From NCBI GenBank assembly GCA_018242105.1, contig JAFECP010000009.1, positions 1-64,000 of the forward strand: 64,000 nucleotides of DNA, written 5' to 3'. Numbering within the stretch: the stretch's first letter is position 1; each line of letters begins with the position of its first letter. This document shows, piece after piece, positions 53,904 to 63,847 of this stretch. Origin of the DNA: Pseudomonadota bacterium (GTDB lineage: Bacteria > Pseudomonadota > Alphaproteobacteria > Micropepsales > Micropepsaceae). The position numbers were made by a program, and so were the translations under genes. The notes below the pieces were generated by a model that did no database searches, had not been told where the DNA came from, and saw only the letters and a list, made by a program, of their open reading frames with translations.

Positions 53904-55364
53904 TCAGTGTTTCGGCTCCCCTGCCGCAGGCGCCGCCGGACGGGCCGCATGCGGCGCCGGTAACGGCGCTTTTGGCGGTGCGGACCGTTTCAGGGGCCGG
54001 ACCGTCATTGCCGGCGCAGGCGGCTTGTCCGGCCCTGGCAACGGCGCATTGCGCTGCTTGTTTGCCTCCGGACTGCCCGCGATAACGATGGTGAGGCGGC
54101 CCTTGGCAAAAACGCGGTTCACGGCGCGCCGAATATCGTCAACCGTCACCGCATTGATGAGGCCGTTGCGCTTCTGCAGATAGCTGATCGGCAGGCCGCC
54201 ATCCTGGAAGGCGTTCAACTGCGCCGTGATACCTGCGTTGGAAGTGAATGCGAGCGGAAAAGAACCGGTCAGGTAGGTCTTGGCATCATCCAGCTCTTTT
54301 TGCGTCGGACCGTTCTTGGCGAAATCGGCGATCGTGTTCTGGATCACCTTGATGGTTTGCTGAACTGATCCCGCTTTCGTCGCAACCTGGCCCACGAAAT
54401 AACCGATCTGGGTCTGCGTGTTGATGGACGTGGAGATGCTGTAGGTCAGTCCGCGCTTCTCGCGCACTTCAGTCGTCAGGCGCGAAGAAAATCCGCCGCC
54501 GCCCAGGATATAGTTGGCGACATACAGCGGAATGAAATCGCGATCCTTGCGCGGCAATGCTGGCAACGCGAAGACGATATTGGGCTGCGGAACGGGCATC
54601 GGAATGACTTTTGTTCCTGGGGCGCCCATGCGATGCACCGCCGGAATACGCTGCGGTACTTTCTGTGGCAGCGTGCGAAACGCCGTCGCAAGAAGCGTCT
54701 TCAGACCTTTTGTGTCGATATCGCCGGAAACAGCAATGTGCATGCCGCCGCGCACCCAATGCGTCCGTGCGAAGGACCGCATATCGTCGCGCGTGATTGC
54801 AGAGATAGACGCTGCATCGCCGTCGATCGGATGCCCGTAAGGATGCCCGGCAAAAAACCGCGTGTAGAACGCCCGTGCGGCAACCGAAGACGGGTCTTCT
54901 TCGCTTTCCTTCAGGCTCGCGAGCATTTGCGCGCGAACCCGCGCTACGGCGTCATTGTCGAAGCGCGGCTTGGCAAGGGCTTCACCAAGAAGATGGAAGG
55001 CATCCTTCGCATTTTCTTTCAGTGTCACCAGTGAGATCGTTGTCCAGTCGCGATCCGGCCGCACGGAAAGACGAATACCACGATCGCTGAGCGCCGCCTG
55101 AAAAGCTTGCGAATTGTAAGGGCCCGCGCCTTCATCCAGCATCGCCGCCGTGAATGCCGCCAGACCAGCCTTGTCTGCCGGGTCATAACCGGATCCGGCC
55201 GGCAGCGAGACGGTCATGGAGATGATCGGTAGCGTGTGATCTTCCTCAAACCAGACCTGCACACCCTTTCCCATGTTGACGGATTTCACATCGGCCGCGC
55301 GCGCACTCACGGGCATGCACAACAGCACAGCGGCAAGCGCGAGAAGACAGCGGCGCACGCTCAT
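53904..55364 (-). CDS. M16 peptidase family protein, non-catalytic partner
   Basis: 486 residues with a signal peptide (1-23) and two M16 homology halves. Where active members have HxxEH it reads A70-F-T-A-A-M, so the zinc site is lost. It keeps the R-G-L-T-Y substrate-binding element in the second half. Such subunits pair with an active M16 protein, here the gene directly upstream (4-bp ATGA overlap), to form a heterodimeric periplasmic oligopeptidase. The Pro/Ala-rich C-terminal 50 residues are an extra tail. Confidence 0.92.
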   Translation of the reverse strand: MSVRRCLLALAAVLLCMPVSARAADVKSVNMGKGVQVWFEEDHTLPIISMTVSLPAGSGYDPADKAGLAAFTAAMLDEGAGPYNSQAFQAALSDRGIRLSVRPDRDWTTISLVTLKENAKDAFHLLGEALAKPRFDNDAVARVRAQMLASLKESEEDPSSVAARAFYTRFFAGHPYGHPIDGDAASISAITRDDMRSFARTHWVRGGMHIAVSGDIDTKGLKTLLATAFRTLPQKVPQRIPAVHRMGAPGTKVIPMPVPQPNIVFALPALPRKDRDFIPLYVANYILGGGGFSSRLTTEVREKRGLTYSISTSINTQTQIGYFVGQVATKAGSVQQTIKVIQNTIADFAKNGPTQKELDDAKTYLTGSFPLAFTSNAGITAQLNAFQDGGLPISYLQKRNGLINAVTVDDIRRAVNRVFAKGRLTIVIAGSPEANKQRNAPLPGPDKPPAPAMTVRPLKRSAPPKAPLPAPHAARPAAPAAGEPKH

Positions 55365-56710
55365 CGCGGTTTTCCCGGTTGCAAATAGCCCGTGACGGCC
55401 TCGCGGGGGAGAAGGTCCTTTACCGCGGCATCGCGCACCGCCTCGGCTGTAACGGCGCGAATGCGGTCGGGCCAAGTATCGACATCGTCTGTCGTCAACG
55501 CGATGGACAGGGCCTGGCCATAAGCCGAAGCTAACGAATACTGATTGTCACGCTGATACATCGCGTCCGCGACAAGTTGCGTTTTTGCGCGCTTGAGATC
55601 GGCATCCGCGGGCATCTTCTTTGTGTAAGTGCTGATGATCTGATCGACCGCGTGCTCGAGCTGATCGAGGCGGACGCCGGGACGCGGAATCGCATAGATA
55701 CCAAAAGTGCCATTGTCGCGCGCATACCCGTCGTAACTGGCGGCGGCGTTGGTGGCCAGGCGGCGCTTCACGACAAGCTCGCGGTAGAGCGTGCTTGTGG
55801 CATCGCCGCCCATGAGTTGCGCCAGTGTTTCGAGCGCTTCTGCTTCGCCCGGCTTGGCTTCGGTGTAGCTGACCACGCGGTAAAAGCGCATCAATAGCGG
55901 CACTTTCACGTCCGGCCGATAGACGGATAGCCGCGTTTCGCCCAACCGCTGGGGTTGCGCAAACTCCGCGCGCGGCGTGAGTTCGCGCGGAGAGACCTTA
56001 TCGTAGGCCGCGCTCGCCGCTTTTCGCACTTCGTCCGGCGTCACGTCGCCCGCGACGATCAAGATCGCGTTGTTGGGCGCATAATGGTGATTATAAAAAT
56101 CCTGCGCTTCTTTACGGCCAATATGGCGAATTTCATCCGGCCAGCCGATAACGGGGCGGCCGTATGGATGGGAAAGATGCAGCGCCGCATCCATTTGCTC
56201 GCGCATGAGTGCCTGCGGATCGTTATCGATACGCATCCGGCGCTCCTCAAGCACCACATTGCGCTCAGTATTCACATTGGAATCCGACAAATCCAGATTG
56301 GCCATCCGGTCGGCTTCCAGATTCATCACCAGGGACAGCCGGTCCTTGGCGATCTGCTCGTAGAATGCGGTGTAATCATGGGTCGTGAAGGCATTGGTCT
56401 CGCCGCCGTTGCGTGCCACGGTTTGCGCGAACTGATCGCCTTTCACCGTCTTGGTGCCGCGGAACATCATGTGTTCGAAGAAATGCGCCAGCCCCGAAAG
56501 ACCCGGTGGATCGTCCACCGCCCCTACACGGAACCACAGCATCTGCGTCACCACCGGCGCACGGTGGTCGGGCACCACGACAACCTGCATCCCGTTTTGC
56601 AACGCGAACTGGAAGACATGCGTTTCCTGCGCGACGGCTGGCGCCACAAATAGAAACGCCGCGGCGGCCGCGGTAGCCACCGCGTATGTGAAACGTTTTA
56701 CGATTGGCAT
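55361..56710 (-). CDS. M16 family zinc peptidase
   Basis: 449 residues. A signal peptide (1-28, ending A-V-A) precedes the M16 domain with the inverted zinc motif H76-F-F-E79-H80 and the downstream acid in V-L-E-E-R-R. It would degrade peptides in the periplasm. I chose the ATG at 56710 because it starts the signal peptide; a GTG eleven codons upstream is less likely. It is coupled to the non-catalytic partner gene that follows and lies downstream of the DUF3035 lipoprotein gene. Confidence 0.94.
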   Translation of the reverse strand: MPIVKRFTYAVATAAAAAFLFVAPAVAQETHVFQFALQNGMQVVVVPDHRAPVVTQMLWFRVGAVDDPPGLSGLAHFFEHMMFRGTKTVKGDQFAQTVARNGGETNAFTTHDYTAFYEQIAKDRLSLVMNLEADRMANLDLSDSNVNTERNVVLEERRMRIDNDPQALMREQMDAALHLSHPYGRPVIGWPDEIRHIGRKEAQDFYNHHYAPNNAILIVAGDVTPDEVRKAASAAYDKVSPRELTPRAEFAQPQRLGETRLSVYRPDVKVPLLMRFYRVVSYTEAKPGEAEALETLAQLMGGDATSTLYRELVVKRRLATNAAASYDGYARDNGTFGIYAIPRPGVRLDQLEHAVDQIISTYTKKMPADADLKRAKTQLVADAMYQRDNQYSLASAYGQALSIALTTDDVDTWPDRIRAVTAEAVRDAAVKDLLPREAVTGYLQPGKPR

Positions 56711-56730
56711 GAAAAACAAAACCTGTGGGC

Positions 56731-57306
56731 TTAGAACGGCCACCAGCTACTGCCGCTATCCTTGTCGATGATCGCCTTTTCCGTGGACTTCTCCGCCGGT
56801 TTGTTGCCGTTCTTCGCGGCTTCGATACGCGCCTGTTCGGCATCCGCGTCGAGTGGCTTATCGCCCGGAGATGTATCGCTGCTGCCGAACAGGAGCGAAT
56901 CCGTCAGCGTGCCGGTGTCTTCCGCCTTCGTGTTGTCGGCCGCGATAGTGCGGCGGATAGAATCGTTGGCTGTTGCGGCGCCCGATTGCGCGAGCAACAG
57001 CTTCTCGGCCTGGCTGTAATTGCCGTTGATCGAGGCGGCCACGGCCGCCGTGTCGTCGCCATAGAGTGCGGCCTGGGCGCTTTGCGTCGGCGATGTCTGG
57101 TTGAGCGGCGCGGCGCCTGGCTTGGGGGGATGCAGATTGAAATCGGGAGGAATGATAAGCGGAGCCTTGGTGACGACCGCGAACTCGTCCGGCGGTTCCT
57201 TGGTGATGCCGGCCGCATCGCGAATGGTATCGCATGACATCAGCGACAATCCCGCCGCGAGAAGCACGGCGCCACGCCACAGATTCCGCATGCGATACTC
57301 GGCCAT
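56731..57306 (-). CDS. DUF3035 family lipoprotein
   Basis: 191 residues. The signal peptide ends in a lipobox L-M-S-C, so it should be a lipid-anchored envelope protein. P-P-D-E-F-A-V-V-T-K-A-P-L and the following P-P-D-F-x-L-x-P-P are the DUF3035 signature. Function unknown. The ATG at 57306 has GGAG seven bases upstream. Its place next to lspA, which matures lipoproteins, is conserved in alphaproteobacteria. Confidence 0.9.
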   Translation of the reverse strand: MAEYRMRNLWRGAVLLAAGLSLMSCDTIRDAAGITKEPPDEFAVVTKAPLIIPPDFNLHPPKPGAAPLNQTSPTQSAQAALYGDDTAAVAASINGNYSQAEKLLLAQSGAATANDSIRRTIAADNTKAEDTGTLTDSLLFGSSDTSPGDKPLDADAEQARIEAAKNGNKPAEKSTEKAIIDKDSGSSWWPF

Positions 57307-57322
57307 CAATACTCTCCAGATC

Positions 57323-57820
57323 CTATCCGTCCGCGTTCGCCGGTTGTTCCGGCCGCAGCAGGGCATCGTACAAAAGCGCAGCCACCCCGAAGGTGATCGC
57401 GCAATCCGCTAGATTGAATACATACCAATCGTAGTGGAATGCGTAAAAGTGGAAAAAGTCGGCAACCTTCCCATAGATCAGCCGGTCCACCAGATTTCCC
57501 AGCGCTCCGCCGATCACAAGCCCGAGACCCACGGCCAGGGCCGGTCGGGTCGCGTTCCACAGCCAGTAACCCAGTCCGCCGACGGCTGCCAGTGAGAAAA
57601 TCGCCAGAAACGCCGTACCCCAGGGTCCATGCGCTGGAAAGAGCCCATAGGAAACGCCCGGATTCCAAACCATCACGAGGTTAAAGAAGGGCAATATGTC
57701 GATCGCCTCGCCCGGCGACATGTTGATGAAGCCAAAAGCGTAGAGCATCAGGATCTTGGAACCCTGATCGGCGATGAGAGCGATGGCCGCGGCCGCAAGA
57801 CCCCAGTCGCGCGATGTCAT
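57323..57820 (-). CDS. lspA: Lipoprotein signal peptidase (signal peptidase II)
   Basis: 165 residues with four membrane helices. The catalytic aspartates are D112 in G-N-L-V-D-R and D139 in F-N-L-A-D. It cleaves prolipoprotein signal peptides after diacylglyceryl transfer. The ATG overlaps the ileS stop by four bases (ATGA). The DUF3035 lipoprotein follows 16 bases later. Confidence 0.96.
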   Translation of the reverse strand: MTSRDWGLAAAAIALIADQGSKILMLYAFGFINMSPGEAIDILPFFNLVMVWNPGVSYGLFPAHGPWGTAFLAIFSLAAVGGLGYWLWNATRPALAVGLGLVIGGALGNLVDRLIYGKVADFFHFYAFHYDWYVFNLADCAITFGVAALLYDALLRPEQPANADG

Positions 57821-60714
57821 GCGGTTTTCTCCAGAGCATCCACCGCGGCGGAGCAGCGGTTGCAGAGGTCGGGGTGTTTTGGGTGGCCACCGACTTCCGG
57901 CAGGATCATCCAGCAGCGTGCGCACTTGTCACCCTGCGCATGTTCGAAGCGGACGGTCGCGCCTTCGACATCCGGCAACTTGAACCCGTCGGCGGGCGCT
58001 TCATGCGTCGAAACGACGGCATGTGAGGTGATCGCGATCTCACCGAAATCGAGGCCTTCGAACAGCCTGGCATCATTCGCATTCACAAACAGTACCGGGC
58101 GCGCTTCGAGGCTTGCGCCGATGACCTTGTCGCGGCGCGCGACTTCCAGCGCGCCGGTGACGACGCGGCGAAGCTCGCGGATGCGCACCCATTTCTGGAC
58201 CAACTTCTCGTCATGCCAATCTTTCGGCACGTCCGGGAAGGTGTGCAGATGCACGCTTTCATTGTCGCCCGGGAAACGCAGCAGCCAGGCCTCTTCCATC
58301 GTGAAGCAGAGGATCGGCGCCAGCCACGTCACCACATGGCGGAACGCCAGATCGGTGACGGTGCGTGATGCGCGGCGGCGAACGCTGGTGGCGGCATCGC
58401 AATAAAGCGCATCTTTGCGGATATCGAAATAGAGCGCGGACAGTTCATTCGTGCAGAATGAGAACACGGTGTTGTAAACGCGGTTGAAATCATAGTTGGT
58501 GTAACCATCGCGCACGATCGCATCGATCTCCGCCAGCTTGGCGAGGATGTAGCGCTCCAGTTCCGGCATCTCGCGATGGACGAGCCGTTCCTTCTCGTCG
58601 AACCCGGAAAGGTTCGCGAGCATGAAACGGATGGTGTTGCGCAAGCGGCGATAGGCATCGGTGTTCGACTGGATGATGTCGTTGCCCATGCGCAGATCTT
58701 GGGTAAAGTCGCTGGAGGCAACCCACAGCCGGAAGATGTCCGCGCCGTTCTTGTCGGCGATGGTCTGCGGCAGGATCACGTTGCCGACGGACTTCGACAT
58801 CTTGTCGCCTTCACGATCCAGCACGAAGCCGGCGGTCAGCACTTCATCGTAAGGCGCGCGGCCGCGCGTGGCGCAGCTTTCCAACAGCGAAGACTGGAAC
58901 CAGCCGCGATGCTGGTCGGAGCCTTCGAGATAAAGATCGGCGTGATCCTTCTTGGGCCATCCCGGCTCCAGCGGCTGCTCGACAGTGAACACATATGTCG
59001 AACCGCTGTCGAACCAGACGTCGAGAATGTCGCGCACCTGTTCGAAGTCTTCGGCTTTGTACTTGTTGCCGAGGAAGCGCTCGGCGGAGCCCTGCTTGAA
59101 CCACGCATCCGCACCTTCGGCTTTGAAGGCGGCGACGATGCGCGCATTCACCTCGTGGTCGTTGAGGATCGCGTCGGTCTGCTTGTTCACGAAGATCGCA
59201 AGCGGCACGCCCCAGGCGCGCTGGCGCGACAGCACCCAGTCCGGACGATCTTTCACCATGCCCGCGATGCGGTTCTCGCCGGACTTCGGAAACCATTTGG
59301 TGTCGCCGATGGCTTTCATCGCGCGCGTGCGCAGCGTGCCGCCACCGGGAATGTCCTTATCCATCGATGCGAACCATTGCGGCGTCGCGCGGAAGATCAC
59401 CGGCGCTTTGGAACGCCAGCTATGTGGATAGGAATGGCGCAGCGTTCCTTTGGCGAGCAGCTTACCCGCCTCGATCAGCGTCTTGATGACCGCGCCGTTC
59501 GCGTCGCCATCCTTGCCTTCCGCCGTGAGGATGCGCTTGCCAGCGAAGATCGGGACATGCGGCGCGAAGGAACCATCTTCCTGTACGACGCCGAACGCAT
59601 CCGGATTCTCGCGCGTGTAGTTGCGGTTGAGGCTGGTCAGCAGCGCGAAATCTTCTTCGCCATGGCCGGGCGCGGTATGCACGAAGCCCGTGCCGGTATC
59701 GGCGGTCACATGATCGCCCGGCAAGAGCGGCACGTCGAACTCATAGCCCTGCCCACGCAACGGATGCGCCGCGATCAAACCATGCGGATCGACTTTCGCG
59801 ATGCGCTTCAGCGTGATCTTGGAGTGCTTTGCCGTCGCGTCAGCCAGCGCATCGGAGAGCAGCAGCCGCTCGCCGACTTTCGGCAACGCGCCTTCGCTCA
59901 CGCTGTCCACTTCGTACAGCGCATAATCCATCGACGGCGAGAACGCGATGGCGCGGTTGCCGGGGATGGTCCACGGAGTCGTCGTCCAGATAACGACGCT
60001 CACGCCTTTCAAATCGTCCGGACCTTTGACGACCGGAAACTTCACATAGATCGTCGGCGATTGCTTCTCGTGATACTCGACTTCGGCTTCGGCAAGCGCG
60101 GTCTTCTCCACCGGCGACCACATCACCGGGCGGAAGCCGCGATAGAGCAAACCATTGTCGACGAACTTGTGCAGCTCGCCCGCGATCACCGCTTCGGCGC
60201 GGTAGTCCATCGTGGTGTAGGGCTTGTCCCACTGCCCCATGCAGCCGAGACGCTTGAACTGGTTGCGCTGCACGTTGATCCAGTGCTCGGCGAACGCACG
60301 GCAATCGCGGCGGAGCTGATCGATCGGAACGTCGTCCTTAGACTTGCCTTCTTTCCGGTACTTCTCCTCGATCTTCCATTCGATCGGCAGGCCGTGACAG
60401 TCCCAGCCAGGGATGTACGGCGCATCGAAACCCAGGAAGCCGCGCGACCGCACCACGATATCCTTCAGCACCTTGTTCAATCCGGTGCCGGAATGGATTT
60501 CGCCGTTCGCGTAAGGCGGGCCGTCGTGCAGGACGAAAAGCGGCTTGCCCTTCGTCTTCTTCCGGATCCGGCCGTAGAGGTCCATCTTCTCCCAGCGCGC
60601 GAGCCAGTTGGGCTCGGCCGCGGGCAGACCGGCTTTCATCGGAAAGTCGGTGGCCGGCAAAAAGAGAGTCGCTTTGTAGTCGCGGGCTGGCTTGGCGTCG
60701 GTCGTGTCGGACAT
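57817..60714 (-). CDS. ileS: Isoleucyl-tRNA synthetase
   Basis: 965 residues. The class I signatures are H-D-G-P-P-Y-A-N-G-E-I-H-S-G (63-76) and K638-M-S-K-S642. The editing (CP1) domain lies between, with T-T-P-W-T-I-P-G-N. The C-terminus has a Cys-rich zinc element (C-A-R-C-W, then C-N-R-C). It charges tRNA-Ile. The 191 bases upstream hold no clear regulatory structure that I recognise. lspA is coupled downstream. Confidence 0.98.
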   Translation of the reverse strand: MSDTTDAKPARDYKATLFLPATDFPMKAGLPAAEPNWLARWEKMDLYGRIRKKTKGKPLFVLHDGPPYANGEIHSGTGLNKVLKDIVVRSRGFLGFDAPYIPGWDCHGLPIEWKIEEKYRKEGKSKDDVPIDQLRRDCRAFAEHWINVQRNQFKRLGCMGQWDKPYTTMDYRAEAVIAGELHKFVDNGLLYRGFRPVMWSPVEKTALAEAEVEYHEKQSPTIYVKFPVVKGPDDLKGVSVVIWTTTPWTIPGNRAIAFSPSMDYALYEVDSVSEGALPKVGERLLLSDALADATAKHSKITLKRIAKVDPHGLIAAHPLRGQGYEFDVPLLPGDHVTADTGTGFVHTAPGHGEEDFALLTSLNRNYTRENPDAFGVVQEDGSFAPHVPIFAGKRILTAEGKDGDANGAVIKTLIEAGKLLAKGTLRHSYPHSWRSKAPVIFRATPQWFASMDKDIPGGGTLRTRAMKAIGDTKWFPKSGENRIAGMVKDRPDWVLSRQRAWGVPLAIFVNKQTDAILNDHEVNARIVAAFKAEGADAWFKQGSAERFLGNKYKAEDFEQVRDILDVWFDSGSTYVFTVEQPLEPGWPKKDHADLYLEGSDQHRGWFQSSLLESCATRGRAPYDEVLTAGFVLDREGDKMSKSVGNVILPQTIADKNGADIFRLWVASSDFTQDLRMGNDIIQSNTDAYRRLRNTIRFMLANLSGFDEKERLVHREMPELERYILAKLAEIDAIVRDGYTNYDFNRVYNTVFSFCTNELSALYFDIRKDALYCDAATSVRRRASRTVTDLAFRHVVTWLAPILCFTMEEAWLLRFPGDNESVHLHTFPDVPKDWHDEKLVQKWVRIRELRRVVTGALEVARRDKVIGASLEARPVLFVNANDARLFEGLDFGEIAITSHAVVSTHEAPADGFKLPDVEGATVRFEHAQGDKCARCWMILPEVGGHPKHPDLCNRCSAAVDALEKTA

Positions 60715-60905
60715 TTGTCTCAGGTCTTTATCAGGTTGGCGGACAGGGCATCACCCAGCATCCGCGCAAACCAGCAGGGATCATTCCCCCGGTGGCGGAG
60801 CCGGGCGGCGAATTCGAAAACCCCTGAAACCCACACGGTTCATCGAAAAGCCCAAGGAAATCAGTTGGAATTGTTCTAACAGCCGCCCCTGCCCCGGTCC
60901 AGCGG

Positions 60906-61559
60906 TCAGGAAAAGGACGAAAGCGCGCGGATTTGGTGCCCATGCTCATCGAAATTGCGCGGATTGAGCCACGCCTGGAACCGGCCGGAGATCGCCGGCC
61001 ATTCGCCATCGATGATCGAGTAATAGACCGTGTCCCAGTTCACGCCCTTGGTCCAACTGGTCTGGCGCAGCATACCCTCACGGGTGAAGCCGTAGCGTAG
61101 CGCCGCGCGATTGGAGGCTTCGTTCTCCGGCCCGCAACGCCATTCCAAGCGCCGATAGCCGAGTGTCCCAAGCGCGTAATTCGCCAGCAGGTAGAAAGCC
61201 TCAGTTCCCGTGGACGAACGCTGCAGCGCCTTGCCATAGACGAGGCCGATCTCGCAGGTCGCCGCTTGCGGATCGATCTTCAGCAGGAAATAGAGACCCA
61301 GGCACTTGCCGCTCTTCTTGTCGCGCACGGCATAGAGCACCTGCCCGTCCTTCGACGAACGATCTTTCACCCAGTCATTGAACGCAGCTTCGTTCGCGAA
61401 CGGGCCGGAGGGAATACCGCTCCACAATTCATTGTCCGAACCGATCGCCTGCCAAAGCTCCTTGGCATGGCGCGCGACGTCCACGCGCTCCAGATCGGTG
61501 AACCGGCCTTCGAGGACTTTCGCATCGGGATAGGGACGCGGGAGAACAGGCGCTTTCAT
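60906..61559 (-). CDS. GNAT family N-acetyltransferase (RimJ/RimL-like)
   Basis: 217 residues resembling the RimJ/RimL branch of GNATs: E-I-G-L-V-Y-G-K-A-L-Q-R-S-S-T-G-T-E-A in the acetyl-CoA region and L-E-W-R-C-G-P-E-N-E-A-S-N-R-A-A-L near the end. It would acetylate an N-terminal or small-molecule amine; the target is unknown. Its start overlaps the ribF stop by four bases. Confidence 0.9.
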   Translation of the reverse strand: MKAPVLPRPYPDAKVLEGRFTDLERVDVARHAKELWQAIGSDNELWSGIPSGPFANEAAFNDWVKDRSSKDGQVLYAVRDKKSGKCLGLYFLLKIDPQAATCEIGLVYGKALQRSSTGTEAFYLLANYALGTLGYRRLEWRCGPENEASNRAALRYGFTREGMLRQTSWTKGVNWDTVYYSIIDGEWPAISGRFQAWLNPRNFDEHGHQIRALSSFS

Positions 61560-62500
61560 GCCGATGCCAACACCTTCTTTGCAACGTCCGCGTCTTTGGC
61601 GATCTGCGCTTTCAATGCGTCCAGCCCATCAAGCTTCGCCTCGCCCCGAATGTAATACACGAATTCCACCGCCATATGCTTTCCATAGAGATCGCCGTTG
61701 AAATCGAACAGCCAGGTTTCCAGAAGCGGCTCTTTGGTTTCCCACATGGGGCGGATACCAAAATTCGCAACACCGTCGTGACGGCTCACCGGCTTGTCGT
61801 CTTCATAGATCGTAACCCGAACGGCATAAACGCCATAGGCCGGTTTCAGCGTATCGGTTATGTGCATGTTTGCGGTGGGAAAGCCAATGGTGCGGCCGCG
61901 CGCGTCGCCATGCTCCACGCGGGCCTCTACGCTCCAATAATGCCCCAGCAGGTTCGCCGCGACTTCAGGTTTGCCGGCCTTCAGCGCCTCGCGGATATGG
62001 GTCGAGGAGATCTTTTCCATCCCGCCTTCCAGCACCGGCTCGAAAATCTCGACGCCGAAACCTTCCATTTCGCCCATATAGCCAAGTACCGCAGCATCGC
62101 CACTGCGGCCCTTGCCAAACTGAAAATCCGCACCGACCACGACGCAGGACACGCCGAGACCATCGACCAGAACATCGAGCACGAATTCCTGCGCGCTCTT
62201 GGACGCCATCTGAGCATCGAAGGCGAGCGCATACATCACATCCACGTCTTGCTCTGCGATCAGGCGTGCCTTGGTGCGGAACGGCGTGAGCCGGAAGCTT
62301 TCGGGCGACGGGCGGAAGAATTCCTGCGGATGCGGCTCGAACGCCAGCACACCCATCGGTGCGTTGCTGGCATGCGCATGGGCCAAAGCCCTTGCAATCA
62401 AGGCTTGGTGACCACGATGGACACCGTCGAAATTGCCAATCGCCACAACCGCGCCTTTGCAATCGGCGGTCACGTCATTGTAGTGGCGAAAGATACGCAT
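61556..62500 (-). CDS. ribF: Bifunctional riboflavin kinase/FMN adenylyltransferase
   Basis: 314 residues, normal length. The N-terminal FAD synthetase part has I-G-N-F-D-G-V-H-R-G-H and G-A-D-F-Q-F-G-K-G-R-S-G. The C-terminal flavokinase part has G-F-P-T-A-N-M. It makes FMN and FAD from riboflavin. It starts ten bases after the MaoC-family gene, and the GNAT gene is translationally coupled behind it. Confidence 0.97.
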   Translation of the reverse strand: MRIFRHYNDVTADCKGAVVAIGNFDGVHRGHQALIARALAHAHASNAPMGVLAFEPHPQEFFRPSPESFRLTPFRTKARLIAEQDVDVMYALAFDAQMASKSAQEFVLDVLVDGLGVSCVVVGADFQFGKGRSGDAAVLGYMGEMEGFGVEIFEPVLEGGMEKISSTHIREALKAGKPEVAANLLGHYWSVEARVEHGDARGRTIGFPTANMHITDTLKPAYGVYAVRVTIYEDDKPVSRHDGVANFGIRPMWETKEPLLETWLFDFNGDLYGKHMAVEFVYYIRGEAKLDGLDALKAQIAKDADVAKKVLASA

Positions 62501-62510
62501 GCGCGTCGGG

Positions 62511-62933
62511 TCAGGCTTTGGGCCGGGCGGGCGCCATCACCAGCGTATCGGCTTCGACAACCACGGTGTCGCCCACCTTGCACACGCAATCGAATTTCAC
62601 GCGGCGCTTCACCGGCTCGACTTCCCGCACCGTGCAGGTCGTCACCACCGTGTCGCCGATACGCACGGGCGCCTTAAAGCTGGTGGTCGCGCCCATGAAG
62701 ATCGTGCCGGGTCCGGGGATCTGCATGCCCAGCACCTTGGAGATGTAGCTAAGTGTGATCACGCCATGCGCAACGCGCCCGCGGAAGATGGTCTTGCGGG
62801 CATAGGCCTCGTCGAAATGCACCGGGTTCATGTCGCCGGAGACTTCACCGAATTTCTGAACGTCTTCCTCGGTGACCGTCCGGCTGTAGCTCTCGCTCAT
62901 ACCCGGCTTCAGGTCGTCGATATAATAGGTCAT
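62511..62933 (-). CDS. MaoC family dehydratase
   Basis: 140 residues of hot-dog fold. The hydratase-2 elements F-G-E-V-S-G-D-M-N-P-V-H and G-R-V-A-H-G-V-I hold the catalytic Asp/His pair. R-specific hydration of enoyl-CoA is the likely reaction. It is in the common TIGR01459-MaoC-ribF order. Confidence 0.93.
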   Translation of the reverse strand: MTYYIDDLKPGMSESYSRTVTEEDVQKFGEVSGDMNPVHFDEAYARKTIFRGRVAHGVITLSYISKVLGMQIPGPGTIFMGATTSFKAPVRIGDTVVTTCTVREVEPVKRRVKFDCVCKVGDTVVVEADTLVMAPARPKA

Positions 62934-62978
62934 GACGGCGCTCCGTTGGCAGTTGGACGGTTTCTATCGGCGGCCAGC

Positions 62979-63815
62979 CTACCAGACAAGCGCGCGCATC
63001 GTCGCCTTGGCATGAACGCCTGCCTCGGCGAACAAGTCCGCTATATGGCGCTCGGTCAATTCCCGCACATCCTCGCCATGGACACCGTCGGCGATGAACA
63101 GCGCTTCCATCCCGGCGGCGTTAGCGCCCTTGATGTCGGTATGCATGCCGTCACCGATGGCCAGTGGATTTTTCGCACCCTTCATGGCCGCGCGCACGTA
63201 ATCGTAAATCGCGGTCTTAGGCTTGCCGTAGTAAATAACCCTGCCGCCGATTTTCTCATATTCGTTCGCGACGGCTCCGGCACAATAGACAAGCTTGCCG
63301 CCGCGCTGCACCAACCAGTCCGGATTGGCGCAGATCATCGTCAGGTTGCGCGCCTTCATCTTTGCCAGAAGCTCCGCGTAGTCGGCGGGCGTTTCGGTAT
63401 CATCATCGTAGAGACCGCTGCACAGAACGATTTGCGCTTCGTCCACATCGACTGTGTTGATGTTCAAACCCACAAAGATTCCACCATCTCGTTCCGGTCC
63501 CAGATGCAGCATGGCAAGCAGGCCGGACTTGGTGCGCCGTTCCAGATCGTCGCGCGTGGCCACGCCCGATGTGACGATCATATCGTAACAATCCAGCGGC
63601 ACGCCGTATTTGGCGAACATCTGTTCGACATCCTTCACCGGACGCGGCGCGTTGGTGAGCAGGATCACCGGGCCATGATTGTCCTTGAAGGTTTTCAAGG
63701 CCGCGCAGGCCGCGGCAAAGGCGGAATGCCCATTGTGCAGCACGCCCCACACGTCGCACACCAGCGCGTCATGTTGCGGCGCGATCTCGCGCAGACCTGT
63801 GAGGATTTTCGTCAT
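62979..63815 (-). CDS. TIGR01459 family HAD-type hydrolase
   Basis: 278 residues of the NagD-like HAD group: D21-V-W-G-V-L-H-N-G at the nucleophile loop, L-L-T-N-A-P-R-P in motif II, and G-D-G-M-H-T-D-I in the metal-binding loop. The TIGR01459 subfamily is found mainly in alphaproteobacteria and lacks a proven substrate. I chose the ATG at 63815; the upstream start at 63851 adds 12 residues outside the fold. Confidence 0.93.
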   Translation of the reverse strand: MTKILTGLREIAPQHDALVCDVWGVLHNGHSAFAAACAALKTFKDNHGPVILLTNAPRPVKDVEQMFAKYGVPLDCYDMIVTSGVATRDDLERRTKSGLLAMLHLGPERDGGIFVGLNINTVDVDEAQIVLCSGLYDDDTETPADYAELLAKMKARNLTMICANPDWLVQRGGKLVYCAGAVANEYEKIGGRVIYYGKPKTAIYDYVRAAMKGAKNPLAIGDGMHTDIKGANAAGMEALFIADGVHGEDVRELTERHIADLFAEAGVHAKATMRALVW

Positions 63816-63847
63816 GGAAAAGCGGATCGCATGGCCGCGCCACCCGG

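Noticed and set aside
58576-60879. 767-codon plus-strand frame opposite ileS
   Set aside because: It is antisense to an unmistakable ileS and has shadow composition.
60715-60905. Possible regulatory leader of ileS (GC-rich inverted repeat near 60783-60800)
   Set aside because: The repeat is short, has no T-run, and no T-box-like specifier or conserved elements were seen.
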